Positions 1 through 9,671 of a DNA stretch of 64,000 nt are shown piece after piece. The DNA comes from Salinispirillum sp. LH 10-3-1. Lineage in GTDB: Bacteria; Pseudomonadota; Gammaproteobacteria; Pseudomonadales; Natronospirillaceae. The stretch is from NCBI RefSeq assembly GCF_030643825.1, contig NZ_CP101717.1, forward strand, positions 2,294,001 to 2,358,000. The letters run 5' to 3'. The translations under genes were made by a program, and so were the position numbers. Position 1 is the first letter of the stretch. The number at the start of each line of letters is the position of its first letter. Under the pieces are notes generated by a model, which was given only the letters and a program-made list of their open reading frames with translations, ran no database searches and had not been told where the DNA came from.

Positions 1-83
1 TGGACGTCTCTCTTCTTAACGAAGAAGATCAACAAGCCGTGTTGCAGGTGCTACAGGAACGTTTTCGGGCGGAAAGTATTTAA
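1..83 (+). CDS. C-terminal end of a membrane protein paralogous to the next gene (partial)
   Basis: Only the last 26 codons are in the window, read in the frame starting at base 3 and ending with TAA at 81-83. The residues (DVSLLNEEDQQAVLQVLQER and a short tail) align without gaps with the C-terminus of the next gene (DISVLSDQDQQTVFNTLKQR), sharing the DQQ core and hydrophobic spacing. The two genes are therefore tandem paralogues, 45 bases apart. The function is unknown. Confidence 0.7.
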   Translation, partial: DVSLLNEEDQQAVLQVLQERFRAESI

Positions 84-128
84 GGCCATTAGATGCGAAA
101 GCGTTCAACTTTCGACAAGGAGTCCTAA

Positions 129-632
129 GTGTTAAGTGGCGAACAGACAGATGAGTTCTTTGCCGACCCTATCAAACGTCGGTGTCTCAAACGAATCACG
201 CTGCGAATCCTTATTCCTATGTATGCAATCACCCTTTTAACTGCTCTGCTGGGTGCACTATGGTCGATGCTCCCTTTTGCCGCCGCCATGTTTGTCAACG
301 GCCGCCTGTCGGGCTATCCGTGGTATTGGCGCAAGAAGCCGTTACTGACCATAACGGACGCAACGATCAAAGGCCCCCTCGTCACGGAATCGGGCTGGAC
401 CCACCTCACTATCCGCAACCTTCCGTCTTGCCCCATGCTGGTCATTCATGCCCCTAGTCGCTGGAAGCGCGGGTTGGGTATTCGCTTTAAAGATGCGTCA
501 ATTGTGTCCTATACGACAGATCAACGTGCGCGAATTTATTTTGACATCAGTGTGCTCAGTGACCAGGACCAACAAACGGTCTTCAATACCCTCAAGCAGC
601 GTTATGAAGCGGCAATGTCACCCTTACAATAA
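129..632 (+). CDS. Predicted membrane-anchored protein, tandem paralogue
   Basis: A 167-residue protein of unknown function. The start is GTG at 129, preceded by an AAGGAG ribosome-binding site about seven bases upstream. Residues 1-23 are charged; residues 26-55 form a long hydrophobic stretch, either one long or two short membrane helices; the rest is a soluble domain rich in beta-type segments ending in an amphipathic helix. This layout resembles small membrane proteins with a PH-like cytoplasmic domain, but that is only an impression of shape. Its C-terminus matches the truncated gene just upstream, so this is a duplicated pair. Confidence 0.75.
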   Translation: MLSGEQTDEFFADPIKRRCLKRITLRILIPMYAITLLTALLGALWSMLPFAAAMFVNGRLSGYPWYWRKKPLLTITDATIKGPLVTESGWTHLTIRNLPSCPMLVIHAPSRWKRGLGIRFKDASIVSYTTDQRARIYFDISVLSDQDQQTVFNTLKQRYEAAMSPLQ

Positions 633-709
633 TCTCCGCGCACTTTTTCATACGCTCTGTTATCGTTTGGGTTCTGTTTAACTTTCTTACCTGTAAGGAC
701 TCAAGTGCC

Positions 710-1915
710 ATGCGCCACCCTGTGCCCGAAATAGTGCCATTGGATGTCATTCTGCCCGATGAACCCTTGTTGATGATGGGAGCCGGCCCGGTGCCTATTC
801 CAGCGAAAGTGGCGGCGGCGAATGGCATTGTGATCAATCACTTGGGTGACACCATGGCGCGCATCATCGAGCAGGTGAAGGCGATGTCACGCTATGTGTT
901 TCAGACTCAGTCACAACACATCTTAGGGGTAGCTGGGCCGGGCTCTGCAGCCATGGAAATGGCGATTGTGAATTTAGTGGTGCCGGGCAGCAAGGTGCTG
1001 TCGGTACGCAACGGCTTTTTCAGTAATCGCTTAGCGGAAATGGCAGAGCGTGTTGAGGCTGAAGTTATTGTTGCTGACGTTGATTCAGCGCAAGCTGCGG
1101 ATGCCGAGCAAATCATTGCGGCTTTGCGCCAGCATCGGCCGAACGTGTTGACTATTGTGCAGGGCGAGACATCCAATACAGTGTACAACCACGCCTTGCC
1201 GGCGATTTGCCGTGCGGCGCGCGAGTTGAATTGCCTGGTCATTACCGATGCCGTCTGCACGCTGAGTACGATGCCTTTGGATATGGACGATTGGGGTGTG
1301 GATGCGGTGATTACCGGCGGGCAAAAAGGCTTGAGTTCGATCCCCGGTGTATCTCTGGTGGCGTTTTCGGAACGCGCTTGGGAGTTGATCACCACGCGCA
1401 AAGACATGTTACGCCATTGGTGCTTGGACGCGAAGCTGGCAGATCAGTTCTGGTATCAGAAGTCGTACCACTACACCGCTCCGGTGTCTGGAATTCTGGC
1501 GATACATGAAGCTTTGCGGCTCATTTGCCAAGAGACGTTACCGCGCCGCTTTGATCGACACTTGAAATGTTCACTGGCGCTGCAAGCAGGCATTGAGGGT
1601 CTTGGGCTGTCACTCTACGTTGATGGGCCATCGCGCTTAAACTCTGTGGTGGGTATCAATTTGCCAGACGGCATTGAAGGCAAAGCATTACTGCAACATA
1701 TGTCAAAGCAGCACGGCGTAGAGATTTCGGGATCGTTTGGGCCACGTATTGTGCGCATTGGTCAGATGGGCGAGCAATGTCGAGCGCACCACCTGTTTCG
1801 CACGGTACATGCGTTGGGTTCCAGCGTTAAATCATTGGGAGTAGCTGTGGATCTACCGTCCGGCGTAGCGGCGCTGGAACGAACGTTGGAGACCTACACG
1901 CCGCAGTTCAACTAG
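710..1915 (+). CDS. Class V PLP aminotransferase, alanine-glyoxylate / serine-pyruvate type
   Basis: A 401-residue fold-type I PLP enzyme of the alanine-glyoxylate / serine-glyoxylate / serine-pyruvate aminotransferase family. It probably transfers an amino group between alanine or serine and glyoxylate or pyruvate in the cytoplasm. The N-terminal motif MMGAGPVPIP, the phosphate-binding region GVAGPGSAAME, the cofactor Asp in VITDAV (about D180) and the Schiff-base Lys in TGGQKGLSS (about K206) are all present. The C-terminal small domain carries the typical RIGQMG segment. It appears monocistronic and ends at a terminator. The exact donor and acceptor cannot be read from sequence. Confidence 0.9.
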   Translation: MRHPVPEIVPLDVILPDEPLLMMGAGPVPIPAKVAAANGIVINHLGDTMARIIEQVKAMSRYVFQTQSQHILGVAGPGSAAMEMAIVNLVVPGSKVLSVRNGFFSNRLAEMAERVEAEVIVADVDSAQAADAEQIIAALRQHRPNVLTIVQGETSNTVYNHALPAICRAARELNCLVITDAVCTLSTMPLDMDDWGVDAVITGGQKGLSSIPGVSLVAFSERAWELITTRKDMLRHWCLDAKLADQFWYQKSYHYTAPVSGILAIHEALRLICQETLPRRFDRHLKCSLALQAGIEGLGLSLYVDGPSRLNSVVGINLPDGIEGKALLQHMSKQHGVEISGSFGPRIVRIGQMGEQCRAHHLFRTVHALGSSVKSLGVAVDLPSGVAALERTLETYTPQFN

Positions 1916-1935
1916 ACGTTTACTGCACTCGAAAA

Positions 1936-1970
1936 GAAGCCCCAAGTTTGCTGACTCGGGGCTTTCTTTG
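1936..1970 (+). terminator. Intrinsic terminator after the class V aminotransferase
   Basis: GCCCCAAG at 1939-1946 pairs with CTCGGGGC at 1955-1962 (one mismatch), followed by TTTCTTT. It lies 20 bases after the aminotransferase stop and could also serve the convergent gene ending at 1982. Confidence 0.8.
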
Positions 1971-1981
1971 CCACATAGGAT

Positions 1982-2524
1982 TTAGTAATCGTCGTCGAGA
2001 TAGCCTTGAGCTTCAATAAAGGCCAGGATGGTATCCCAGTTTCGCTCAATAACATTGATGTCATCATTCGGTACGTCGCCGACCGCAGGGTCTAAGAAGT
2101 CAGCCAACATGGCCGCTTGTTCAGGCGGCATTTCAGCCATCATCTCACGTGCAAAATAGGCCTGCATGGCCAAGCCGATACGCTCCCCCGTCCGGAAGAA
2201 GTGACCTGGTGACGACCAGCTGAAACGACTCGTGACCTGCTCTACATCATCGTACAAACCGACGGCTCTCAGCTCCGCTTCTATAAGCTGGTAGTATTCA
2301 GCTTCTGACAGCGTGGTATAGCGTTCCCAGTCCTCGTCGTCTTCGTTCAGGATGCCGTCTAGGGCTTCGCCGAAAGGTTCTAATTCAACACTGGTTTCTA
2401 ACCAACGTGAAATCGTGCGGTCTTCTAATGATTGTGCACTGGCAAGGGCCGATCCAATGACCAAAGAGAAAGCACCAACAACGGCCAGATAGAACGCGCG
2501 CTTCACGGAAGTGAGCGTGACCAT
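1982..2524 (-). CDS. Exported protein of unknown function
   Basis: A 180-residue protein that I cannot assign to a family. Residues 1-31 form a clear Sec signal peptide: a Lys-Arg near the start, a hydrophobic core, and an Ala-Ser-Ala cleavage site before Gln. The mature part is strongly acidic and predicted mostly helical, with a DDDY C-terminus. The ribosome-binding site AAAGGAG lies seven bases before the ATG. It sits downstream of dps on the same strand but is separated by a hairpin, so it probably has its own or read-through transcription. Confidence 0.75.
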   Translation of the reverse strand: MVTLTSVKRAFYLAVVGAFSLVIGSALASAQSLEDRTISRWLETSVELEPFGEALDGILNEDDEDWERYTTLSEAEYYQLIEAELRAVGLYDDVEQVTSRFSWSSPGHFFRTGERIGLAMQAYFAREMMAEMPPEQAAMLADFLDPAVGDVPNDDINVIERNWDTILAFIEAQGYLDDDY

Positions 2525-2549
2525 GACAAAGCTCCTTTTGCAAAGATAA

Positions 2550-2580
2550 ATAACCGCCCTCTTGGTCAGAGGGCGGACGA
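2550..2580 (-). terminator. Hairpin between dps and the exported-protein gene
   Basis: CCGCCCTC (2554-2561) and GAGGGCGG (2569-2576) form a perfect 8-bp stem with a 7-base loop. On the minus strand it is followed by TTATTTATCTTT, an interrupted U-tract. It probably ends the dps transcript; its position 30 bases before the next start means it could also act as a partial attenuator. Confidence 0.6.
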
Positions 2581-2669
2581 TAGCTCGCAGCGTACCGCGA
2601 TTTGCTACAGATGTGTATTACACAGGTCACATTTGTCAGCACCAAGGTACCAACCATCAAGACTGTGTT

Positions 2670-3143
2670 TTACTTGTTTAAGTAGGCGCCGTACATCCAA
2701 ACCATCTTTTCTTGCGCACGAATGTAGTCGCTCATCAAGGCTGATGTACCTTCATCACTGGCCTCGCTGGCCTGTGCCAGCAGCTTACGCTGCTTGGCGA
2801 TCAGTGTCTTGAACGCTTCCAGGATCTGCGCAATCGCTTCACTGCCATCGGTCACCTTGGCCTTTTCCTGAATGGCCGAGGAACCCAGATAGCTGGAATA
2901 GCTGTGCGCTGGTTCATAGCCCAGTGTCAGCACGCGCTCGGCTATTTCATCCACCTTCAACAGTAGATCGTTATACAGTTCTTCGAACTTCAAATGCAGT
3001 TCAAAGAAGTCTTTACCACGAATGTTCCAATGATAACCGCGGGCGTTCATATAGAACACTTGGTAGTTCGCCAACAAGTCATTTAAGCCGGACGCCAGCA
3101 GTTGAGCTTGCTCGGTCTGTATGCCAATTGCGTTAGTAGACAT
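2670..3143 (-). CDS. dps: Dps-family ferritin-like DNA protection protein
   Basis: A 157-residue Dps/ferritin-like protein that oxidises and stores iron and protects DNA in starved or oxidatively stressed cells. The ferroxidase ligands are intact and spaced exactly as in E. coli Dps with an offset of 13: H38 and W39 in YHWNIRG, H50, E54, D65 and E69. I chose the ATG at 3143 because AGGAGGAG lies eight bases before it; an upstream in-frame start at 3194 lacks such a site and would add 17 unconserved residues. The N-terminus is short and has few Lys residues, so direct DNA binding by an N-terminal tail is doubtful. Confidence 0.93.
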   Translation of the reverse strand: MSTNAIGIQTEQAQLLASGLNDLLANYQVFYMNARGYHWNIRGKDFFELHLKFEELYNDLLLKVDEIAERVLTLGYEPAHSYSSYLGSSAIQEKAKVTDGSEAIAQILEAFKTLIAKQRKLLAQASEASDEGTSALMSDYIRAQEKMVWMYGAYLNK

Positions 3144-3297
3144 GGTATCTCCTCCTGTTGAACCAAAAATCTGAGCACCAGTGTAATACCCCATGCGCCA
3201 TCTGGCTAATGACTACCCACCACCTTGACCATAGCCAAAAACTATCACAAACAATAAAAAGGTTTCTCAAACTATATTGGGCAGACCACAACAGCGT

Positions 3298-3900
3298 CTA
3301 TGTGTACTCGTTGTCCATAAGCCCCTGCAAGCGATTGCGCACCGCTGGCCATTCGTTATCAATGATCGAATACACCACCGTATCGCGATAACTGCCATCT
3401 GGCAGTCTTTGGTGGTTACGAATGATGCCATCTTGCTTTGCACCCAAGCGCTCTATGGCCGCTCGCGAGCGCCGATTCATGAAATGGGTACGAAAATACA
3501 CGGCAATGCAGTCTAATGACTCAAAGGCATGCTCCAACATCAAGTATTTGCATTCGGTATTCACTCCGGTGCGCTGTACCTTCGGCGAGTACCAGGTGTA
3601 GCCGATTTCCAAATTAGGTGCGCTGGCGTCAGCATTGCAATACCGTGTGCAGCCTACCGCTGCGCCGCTGCTGCGCAACCTCACGATGTAGGGCATGGCG
3701 ATGCCTTTATCGCGATCCGCCAACGCTCGATCAATGTAGTCGGCGACTTCTTCAGGGCGCGGCACGGATGTGTACCACAAGTCGGCCAGTTGAGAATTAA
3801 GAATTACACGCTGTAAATCCGTTGTGTGATCGCGGCTCAAGGGGCGCAACTCAACGAGTTGGCCGATGAGTACCTTGGGTTGAAGCCATGGCTCGGACAT
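3298..3900 (-). CDS. GNAT-family N-acetyltransferase, RimJ/RimL type
   Basis: A 200-residue acetyltransferase using acetyl-CoA. The layout is that of RimJ/RimL-like proteins: LVELRPLSRDH at the N-terminus, the central strand GYTWYSPKVQRTGVNTECK, then HFMNRRSRAAIERLGAKQDG, the alpha4-beta6 region with the asparagine that contacts CoA. The classic Q/RxxGxG/A pyrophosphate loop is replaced by QRTGVN, as often seen in this subgroup. The substrate is unknown: a protein N-terminus or a small amine. It is a single gene transcribed opposite to most genes of the adjoining block. Confidence 0.85.
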   Translation of the reverse strand: MSEPWLQPKVLIGQLVELRPLSRDHTTDLQRVILNSQLADLWYTSVPRPEEVADYIDRALADRDKGIAMPYIVRLRSSGAAVGCTRYCNADASAPNLEIGYTWYSPKVQRTGVNTECKYLMLEHAFESLDCIAVYFRTHFMNRRSRAAIERLGAKQDGIIRNHQRLPDGSYRDTVVYSIIDNEWPAVRNRLQGLMDNEYT

Positions 3901-3960
3901 GCGCAGCGGCCCTATGTGCTTTGTTGTTGATGTGTGGTGCTTGGGTTTACGAAAGGTGCT

Positions 3961-4803
3961 CTAGAGCGTAATTAACCTCGGCAGTCGCCCTAAGGTGACT
4001 CGGTCGTTACCACCCAAGTCTTGTTCCGAGGCAAGCCCTTCAAAACCTGCACTGATCAACAACAATATCACATCATCGCGCTGATCATAGCCATGCTCAA
4101 AAAAGATCCACCCACCAGCGCGCAACACACGTTTTGCCTGCTGAATGATGGTGCGAATGTCGTCCAATCCATCAGCGCCGGAGGTCAGCGCAGAGCGTGG
4201 TTCAAAACGCACATCGCCTTCATCCAAGTGTGGGTCATCCTGGCGAATATAGGGCGGGTTACTGACCAGCACATCAACGCTATGGTCAGCCAAGGGGGTG
4301 CACCAGGAACCTTGCCGGAAAGTGACGTTCTCTAGCTCATTGCGCTGAGCGTTGCGCTGGGCTAAAGCGACGGCATCGGCCGACAGGTCTATGCCCTGCA
4401 CCCGCCACGATGGGCGTTCACTGGCGAGGGCCAGCGCTATGGCTCCCGTCCCTGTACCCAGATCCACAACATCCATCGCACTTGGTGATACACGCTCCAA
4501 CACGGCGCTGACGAGGGTTTCTGTGTCGGCGCGCGGAATGAGCGTACTGGGAGCCGTTTCGAGATCCAATGTCCAAAAAGCGCGGTGACCGGTTAAATAA
4601 GCGATCGGCTCACCGAGTTGGCGCTTGGCAACGAGTTGTTGAAATAACGCCAATTGAGCGTCGCCTAACAACCTGTCTGGCCAAGTGAACAAGTAGGTAC
4701 GGGGCTGGTGCAGTACATGACATAACAGATGTTCTGCGTCTACACGAGCTTCTTGGCCGGACAATTGACTGCTGGCCCACTGCATTGCCGTACCTATGTT
4801 CAT
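3961..4803 (-). CDS. prmC: Peptide chain release factor N5-glutamine methyltransferase PrmC
   Basis: A 280-residue SAM-dependent methyltransferase that methylates the Gln of the GGQ motif in release factors. The SAM-binding motif DLGTGTG is at 114-120 and the catalytic NPPY, which binds the target glutamine, at 182-185. The N-terminal helical domain (1-85) is the release-factor binding part. It follows prfA by 13 bases on the same strand, so enzyme and substrate are co-expressed, as in most gammaproteobacteria (hemA-prfA-prmC). Confidence 0.96.
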   Translation of the reverse strand: MNIGTAMQWASSQLSGQEARVDAEHLLCHVLHQPRTYLFTWPDRLLGDAQLALFQQLVAKRQLGEPIAYLTGHRAFWTLDLETAPSTLIPRADTETLVSAVLERVSPSAMDVVDLGTGTGAIALALASERPSWRVQGIDLSADAVALAQRNAQRNELENVTFRQGSWCTPLADHSVDVLVSNPPYIRQDDPHLDEGDVRFEPRSALTSGADGLDDIRTIIQQAKRVLRAGGWIFFEHGYDQRDDVILLLISAGFEGLASEQDLGGNDRVTLGRLPRLITL

Positions 4804-4816
4804 GCTGGGACGCGCA

Positions 4817-5902
4817 TCAGCTTTGGCTCATTTCGGCCAAAAGTTCCGCTTGATGCTCATTGCGCAAAGGCCCAATGACATCATCCAAACGGCCTTCCAT
4901 GATTTCGTCCAACTTGTAGAGCGTTAAGTTGATGCGATGGTCCGTTACACGACCTTGCGGGTAGTTGTAGGTGCGAATACGTTCCGAACGGTCGCCGCTG
5001 CCCACCAAGGACTTACGCTGAGACGCTTGTTCCGCGTGTACGGCGTCTTTGGTGGCCTGCTCCAACTTGGTCGCCAGCAATGACATGGCTTTCGCCTTGT
5101 TCTTGTGCTGTGAACGCTCGTCCTGACATTCCACGACAATACCCGTCGGTAAGTGCACAATACGAATCGCGGAGTCGGTGGTGTTAACGTGCTGCCCACC
5201 AGCGCCGGATGAACGGAAGGTATCAATGCGTAAATCGTTTTTGTTGATTTCAATTTCGCCACTTTCGTCGGCTTCGGCCATAACAGCGACTGTACAAGCG
5301 GAGGTGTGAATGCGCCCTTGTGATTCGGTTTCAGGCACACGCTGTACGCGGTGTGCGCCGGATTCGAATTTCATCTGCGCGTACACGCCGTTACCGACCA
5401 CCCGGGTAATAACTTCTTTGTACCCTCCATGCTCGCCTTCACTGGCGCTGATTACTTCGACCTTCCAGCGCTGAGATTCGGCGTACTTGGAGTACATACG
5501 AAAGAGATCGCCCGCAAAAATCGCAGCTTCGTCGCCGCCGGTACCTGCACGGATTTCCAGATAGATGTTTTTGTCGTCATCTGGATCTTTGGGCATCAGC
5601 AGCTTTTGCAGCTCCACTTCCAACGTATTCAACCGCTCAGCCGCTGACTTAAGTTCTTCCTGGCCCATTTCGCGCATGTCTGGGTCATTGTCTTCAATTA
5701 ACACCCGCGCTTCAGCCTGATCCGCCAGCGCGCTCTGGTATTCGGAAAAAGTCTGTACCAGTGGTTCTAAGTCCGAGTACTCGCGCGAATATTGGCGAAA
5801 TTCATCTTGTCGACTGATGACACCTGCATCCGAGAGCAAGGCCGACAGTTCTTCGAAACGCTCAATGAGGTGTTCCAATTTTGCTTTTAACGATGCTTTC
5901 AT
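4817..5902 (-). CDS. prfA: Peptide chain release factor 1
   Basis: A 361-residue class I release factor that reads UAA and UAG in the ribosomal A site. The PXT codon-recognition motif of RF1 is PET at 190-192, which separates it from RF2 (SPF). The catalytic GGQ is at 235-237 and would be methylated by the neighbouring PrmC. The start ATG overlaps the hemA stop as ATGA, giving tight translational coupling. Confidence 0.97.
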   Translation of the reverse strand: MKASLKAKLEHLIERFEELSALLSDAGVISRQDEFRQYSREYSDLEPLVQTFSEYQSALADQAEARVLIEDNDPDMREMGQEELKSAAERLNTLEVELQKLLMPKDPDDDKNIYLEIRAGTGGDEAAIFAGDLFRMYSKYAESQRWKVEVISASEGEHGGYKEVITRVVGNGVYAQMKFESGAHRVQRVPETESQGRIHTSACTVAVMAEADESGEIEINKNDLRIDTFRSSGAGGQHVNTTDSAIRIVHLPTGIVVECQDERSQHKNKAKAMSLLATKLEQATKDAVHAEQASQRKSLVGSGDRSERIRTYNYPQGRVTDHRINLTLYKLDEIMEGRLDDVIGPLRNEHQAELLAEMSQS

Positions 5903-7182
5903 ATTTTCGTATCGGTGTCGGCTGCGTCGCCGTCCAACGAATACATCTCCTGTACTAGCTGTATATGGTCCGTACGCCCAAGGCGCCCGGCTTCCTTTAA
6001 GAACAAAGATGGCTGATGCAGCAGCTTGTTGGTCAGGCTATGCGTCAGCTGCTTTACTACTTCTGCGGCATTATCACCACGGGACAAGCGCGCCATTGCT
6101 TTGTCCAGTTCGCTATCGGCCTGGGCACTCACTCGCTGGCGCAAAGCGCGAATTGTAGAGCCGGCTTGGCGCTCTCGGACGGTATCAGCATACTGTTGTA
6201 CCGCTCGGGTAATGATTTCGTCCGCTTCGGCAGCTGCCTCCTGACGCGAACGCACGTTGTCTTCTATCACCTGCTGCAGATCGTCCACGGTATAGAGGTA
6301 GACATCATCCAGCTCATCCACTTCCGGTTCAATGTCACGCGGTACGGCGATATCCACCATGAACATCGGCTTATGGCGACGCTGTTTCAGCGCGCGTTCG
6401 ACCGCACCCTTGCCCAAGATTGGCAGCTGACTCGCGGTAGAAGAAATAACAATGTCGGCCTTCGCCAGATGGTCTGGTATTTCACCTAGGAGAATCGCCT
6501 TAGCACCCAACTCGGCTGTGAGTTGCTGGGCGCGCTGTAAGGTGCGGTTCGCCACCGTCATACTGCCAATCCCTCGTTCACGCAAATGGCGCGCAACCAG
6601 CTCGATGGTTTCTCCCGCGCCGATCAGCAAGGCATGGCAGTCGGCCAGGTCACTGAACACATGCGTGCTCATGTCCACAGCGGCGTAGGCCACGGAAACC
6701 GGGTTACGCCCGATTGCCGTATCCGTTCGTACCGTCTTTGCCACTCCAAAACAGTGCTGGAACAAGCGATTCAGATGACCGGATACTGTATTCGACTCAC
6801 GGGCTACCGCGTAGGCTGACTTCAATTGTCCGAGTATTTGCGGTTCGCCCAACACCAATGAATCCAAACCGGAGGCTACCCGAGATAAGTGAGTAACGAC
6901 TTCCAGATCACGAAACTCGTAACTACAGGCGGCCAATGCCTCATCCGACAACTGATGGTATTCCGCCAACCAATGCCGCAGATGACGCCCGACTTCTTCG
7001 CTCTCAACTTCACAATAAAGCTCACTACGATTGCACGTAGACACAATCACAGCCTCGGTGACGCCACCGGATGCCAGCAGAGATTGATGTGCCGCCGTCA
7101 GTGTTTCTGGCGCGAACGCAACCTTCTCCCGTATATCAATGGGTGCGGTCTTGTGATTAATTCCGAGGGCAACTAAAGGCAT
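5899..7182 (-). CDS. hemA: Glutamyl-tRNA reductase
   Basis: A 427-residue enzyme that reduces Glu-tRNA(Glu) to glutamate-1-semialdehyde, the first committed step of C5 haem synthesis. The catalytic cysteine is C50 in [14 protein letters not shown] is the NADPH-binding turn, and the C-terminal dimerisation helices follow. The start at 7182 gives [14 protein letters not shown], matching the family N-terminus; an upstream in-frame start at 7233 would add 17 unconserved residues. The gene is divergent from the TPR lipoprotein-lolB operon, with about 170 bases between. Confidence 0.96.
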   Translation of the reverse strand: MPLVALGINHKTAPIDIREKVAFAPETLTAAHQSLLASGGVTEAVIVSTCNRSELYCEVESEEVGRHLRHWLAEYHQLSDEALAACSYEFRDLEVVTHLSRVASGLDSLVLGEPQILGQLKSAYAVARESNTVSGHLNRLFQHCFGVAKTVRTDTAIGRNPVSVAYAAVDMSTHVFSDLADCHALLIGAGETIELVARHLRERGIGSMTVANRTLQRAQQLTAELGAKAILLGEIPDHLAKADIVISSTASQLPILGKGAVERALKQRRHKPMFMVDIAVPRDIEPEVDELDDVYLYTVDDLQQVIEDNVRSRQEAAAEADEIITRAVQQYADTVRERQAGSTIRALRQRVSAQADSELDKAMARLSRGDNAAEVVKQLTHSLTNKLLHQPSLFLKEAGRLGRTDHIQLVQEMYSLDGDAADTDTKI

Positions 7183-7354
7183 ATCTTTTGCGAGTCTATA
7201 CTGCAACCAAAAAAAGCATGGGTTACACTCCATACTGTGCGGGCCTTACTGAGTTTCAACCCGCCGTTCTGGCCTGTTTACGCTGGGCCAGATGAGGTGA
7301 AACGGTGAAGGCACCCTATTCTACATTAAAAATCAGCACTTTGGATGAATCGAC
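7183..7354. promoter_or_regulatory. Divergent regulatory region hemA / TPR lipoprotein
   Basis: This 172-base spacer must hold promoters for both directions. The visible structure is a hairpin TCTGGCC (7269-7275) with GGCCAGA (7286-7292). I cannot place a convincing -35/-10 pair. Confidence 0.4.
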
Positions 7355-9082
7355 TTGTCGTATCTTAAAGGTAATTTAATTGCATTGGTTGGCGTAGCGT
7401 TGCTAGCGGGTTGTGCCTCATCCCCCGAGCGTGCTCCAGATACTCGGCCACTGCTGAGTCCACCGACCGAGTCCTTCGCTACGGATGAACTCACCGGAGA
7501 GGGGTTCTTTCGTATCGTGCTGGCAGAACTTGCGCTGCGCAACAGTGAACCTGAGTTGGCACTGGAGCTCTACGACGCCGCCCTCACAATGTATCCAAAC
7601 AACATTGATATTCTGGCGCGCGTTGCCCCGCTGTCTATTCAGCTGGGCCAGATTGAAGCCGCAGCCTACTATTATGAACGCTGGACAGTACTGACACCTA
7701 ACCATTTGGAAGCCTGGCACGGCCTATGGCAACTGAGCCTCGGCTTAGACCAAGTCACTACCGCAGTTAACGCACTCGGTGAGCTGCTGGTCCGTCAACC
7801 TGACTACGCGCTCTATGTGCCCTACGAATTGTTGCGCACTTGGCCAGTCGAGCAGCAACGACAATTGCGTACCGAACTCGCGGGCGCAGAGCTTCCAGCC
7901 GATCGTTCACCGGACCTCATCTTGTTGAATGGATTTCTTGCCGAAGAGCTCGGCGACGAACGAGCCGCTGATATTTTATGGCGAGCCCTCGACAGCCAAC
8001 TTCGCTCACCGCAAGATTATCAAGCTTACGGGCAAACATTGATTGAGCTGAGCCTGTGGCGTGGTGCCGACATACTGCTAACCTCGGCTTCGCGTAGCCA
8101 CCCAGAGGTAGACCGATTCTATCTGTCGCGCGCGCAGGCGCAGCTGTCACAAAACGACCAGGCCGGTGCCTTGGCGATTTTGAAGGAGGGCCTTGACGCC
8201 CTTCCTAATAACCCTCGCCTTTTGCGCTTTGGTGGTGAGTTGGCGTATGTGCAAGAAGACAGTGCGGCGCGTGATTACTTTGAACAACTCTTGGACACCG
8301 AACTGGCCTCCATCGGCTACTACTATCTGGGTCGATTGTCTGAAGATGACGCTGAATACAACACTGCCTTTGAATACTACCTACAAGTCGGTGATCCGGA
8401 CTGGGCACCTAGCGCCATCCAGCGGCAACTCCGCCTCATTGCTGCAGACCTGATACCCAGCGTGGATGTGCAGGACTTGTTCGAACAGCATCGAATGCAC
8501 TTTGCCAACATACAACATCAAATCGCTGAGCTGCACGGGCGGTTCTGGTATGACGTCGGACAATACGAGCGGGCCTATGATGCCTATACGCAGGGCCTAA
8601 ACGAGCAGCCAACAGACATTACGTTACTCTATTTGCGCGCCCTATCCGCCGAGCCAATAGACCGCCTTGATAGTCTGGAAACCGATTTGCGCAAAATTCT
8701 TGAGCTGGACCCGGATAATGCAGCTGCGCTAAACGCTCTCGGTTATACTCTGGCAGACAGAACGGATCGCTTGGAAGAAGCACGGCCACTGATCGAGCGC
8801 GCCTACGAGTTAAACCCAAACAGTGCCGCCATTGTCGACAGCCTCGGCTGGCTGTATTTTCGCGAAGGCAACTACTCGCGAGCAGCCACGGTACTCCGCC
8901 AAGCGCTTGACATGCAGGGTTGGGATGCAGACGACGATGAAATTGTCGCGCACTACGTTGAAGCTCTGTGGCGCAATGGCGATACAGAGATGGCGCTGTC
9001 GGTAGCCGCAGAGTGGCAGGCTCAACACAGCAATACTGACCGTTTACAGCGAATATTAGATCAAATAAATGAAGCTCCTTAA
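7355..9082 (+). CDS. TPR-repeat lipoprotein upstream of lolB
   Basis: A 575-residue tetratricopeptide protein predicted to be a lipoprotein. The best start is TTG at 7355, because it is the first possible codon after an in-frame stop at 7346 and gives MSYLKGNLIALVGVALLAGC, a complete lipoprotein signal with Cys20. GGAT at 7343 is a weak ribosome-binding site. TPR-like helical pairs are visible at about 45-130 and 410-570, including ALNALGYTLADRTDRLEEA and IVDSLGWLYFREGNYSRA. It overlaps lolB by 14 bases. A TPR lipoprotein precedes lolB in pseudomonads too, but its role is not established; scaffolding in the envelope is inference. Confidence 0.85.
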   Translation: MSYLKGNLIALVGVALLAGCASSPERAPDTRPLLSPPTESFATDELTGEGFFRIVLAELALRNSEPELALELYDAALTMYPNNIDILARVAPLSIQLGQIEAAAYYYERWTVLTPNHLEAWHGLWQLSLGLDQVTTAVNALGELLVRQPDYALYVPYELLRTWPVEQQRQLRTELAGAELPADRSPDLILLNGFLAEELGDERAADILWRALDSQLRSPQDYQAYGQTLIELSLWRGADILLTSASRSHPEVDRFYLSRAQAQLSQNDQAGALAILKEGLDALPNNPRLLRFGGELAYVQEDSAARDYFEQLLDTELASIGYYYLGRLSEDDAEYNTAFEYYLQVGDPDWAPSAIQRQLRLIAADLIPSVDVQDLFEQHRMHFANIQHQIAELHGRFWYDVGQYERAYDAYTQGLNEQPTDITLLYLRALSAEPIDRLDSLETDLRKILELDPDNAAALNALGYTLADRTDRLEEARPLIERAYELNPNSAAIVDSLGWLYFREGNYSRAATVLRQALDMQGWDADDDEIVAHYVEALWRNGDTEMALSVAAEWQAQHSNTDRLQRILDQINEAP

Positions 9083-9671
9083 GCATTTAACACTATTAGC
9101 CCTGATTCTATTTGTGGCGGCGTGTAGCACCCGCCCCGCTGAACCCGTTGATCAAGCCGCCATGTTAACGCCTTGGCTTGAGCACCGTGACAAGATGCGC
9201 GCCCTGGATACATGGACCCTGCAAGGCCGCGTCGGTGCGCGCACCGGTTCCGAAGGAGCCAATTTCAATGTCTATTGGCAACAGCACGAAAACGACTACA
9301 ACATTCGTCTCAGTGGCCCACTTGGTCAAGGCGGTGCATCCATCAGTGGCGGCTTTGGCTGGGCCGAACTGCGCACCGCTGACGATGTATTTCGTGCACG
9401 TTCTCTGGATGAATTGCTCAGTGAAACCACCTCACTCGACCTACCTTTACATTATCTCCAATATTGGATGCGCGGTATTCCAGCGCCGGGGACGCGTGCT
9501 GGCATTAAATTGAACGGTGACGCGCTGTTAGAGCAACTGGAGCAGTATGGCTGGACGGTGCTGTATGAGTCATACCACCCGGACACTCAACTACCACATC
9601 GCTTTAATATCCGCTTCGAAGACAGCAGCGCCCGAATTATCATATCCAGCTGGGAGGTGACTGGTGCCTAA
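9069..9671 (+). CDS. lolB: Outer-membrane lipoprotein receptor LolB
   Basis: A 200-residue lipoprotein that accepts lipoproteins from LolA and inserts them into the outer membrane. The signal peptide ends in the lipobox VAAC with Cys19. The mature part has the LolB features WTLQGRVGART, the antiparallel beta core, and LPLHYLQYWMRGIPAPG. It overlaps the upstream TPR gene by 14 bases and ispE by 8, so the three are translationally coupled. Confidence 0.94.
   Translation: MKLLKHLTLLALILFVAACSTRPAEPVDQAAMLTPWLEHRDKMRALDTWTLQGRVGARTGSEGANFNVYWQQHENDYNIRLSGPLGQGGASISGGFGWAELRTADDVFRARSLDELLSETTSLDLPLHYLQYWMRGIPAPGTRAGIKLNGDALLEQLEQYGWTVLYESYHPDTQLPHRFNIRFEDSSARIIISSWEVTGA

Noticed and set aside
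907-1407. 166-codon antisense frame inside the aminotransferase gene
   Set aside because: It is the mirror of a well-supported gene; the residue composition is Ser/Thr/Arg-rich and unlike a protein.
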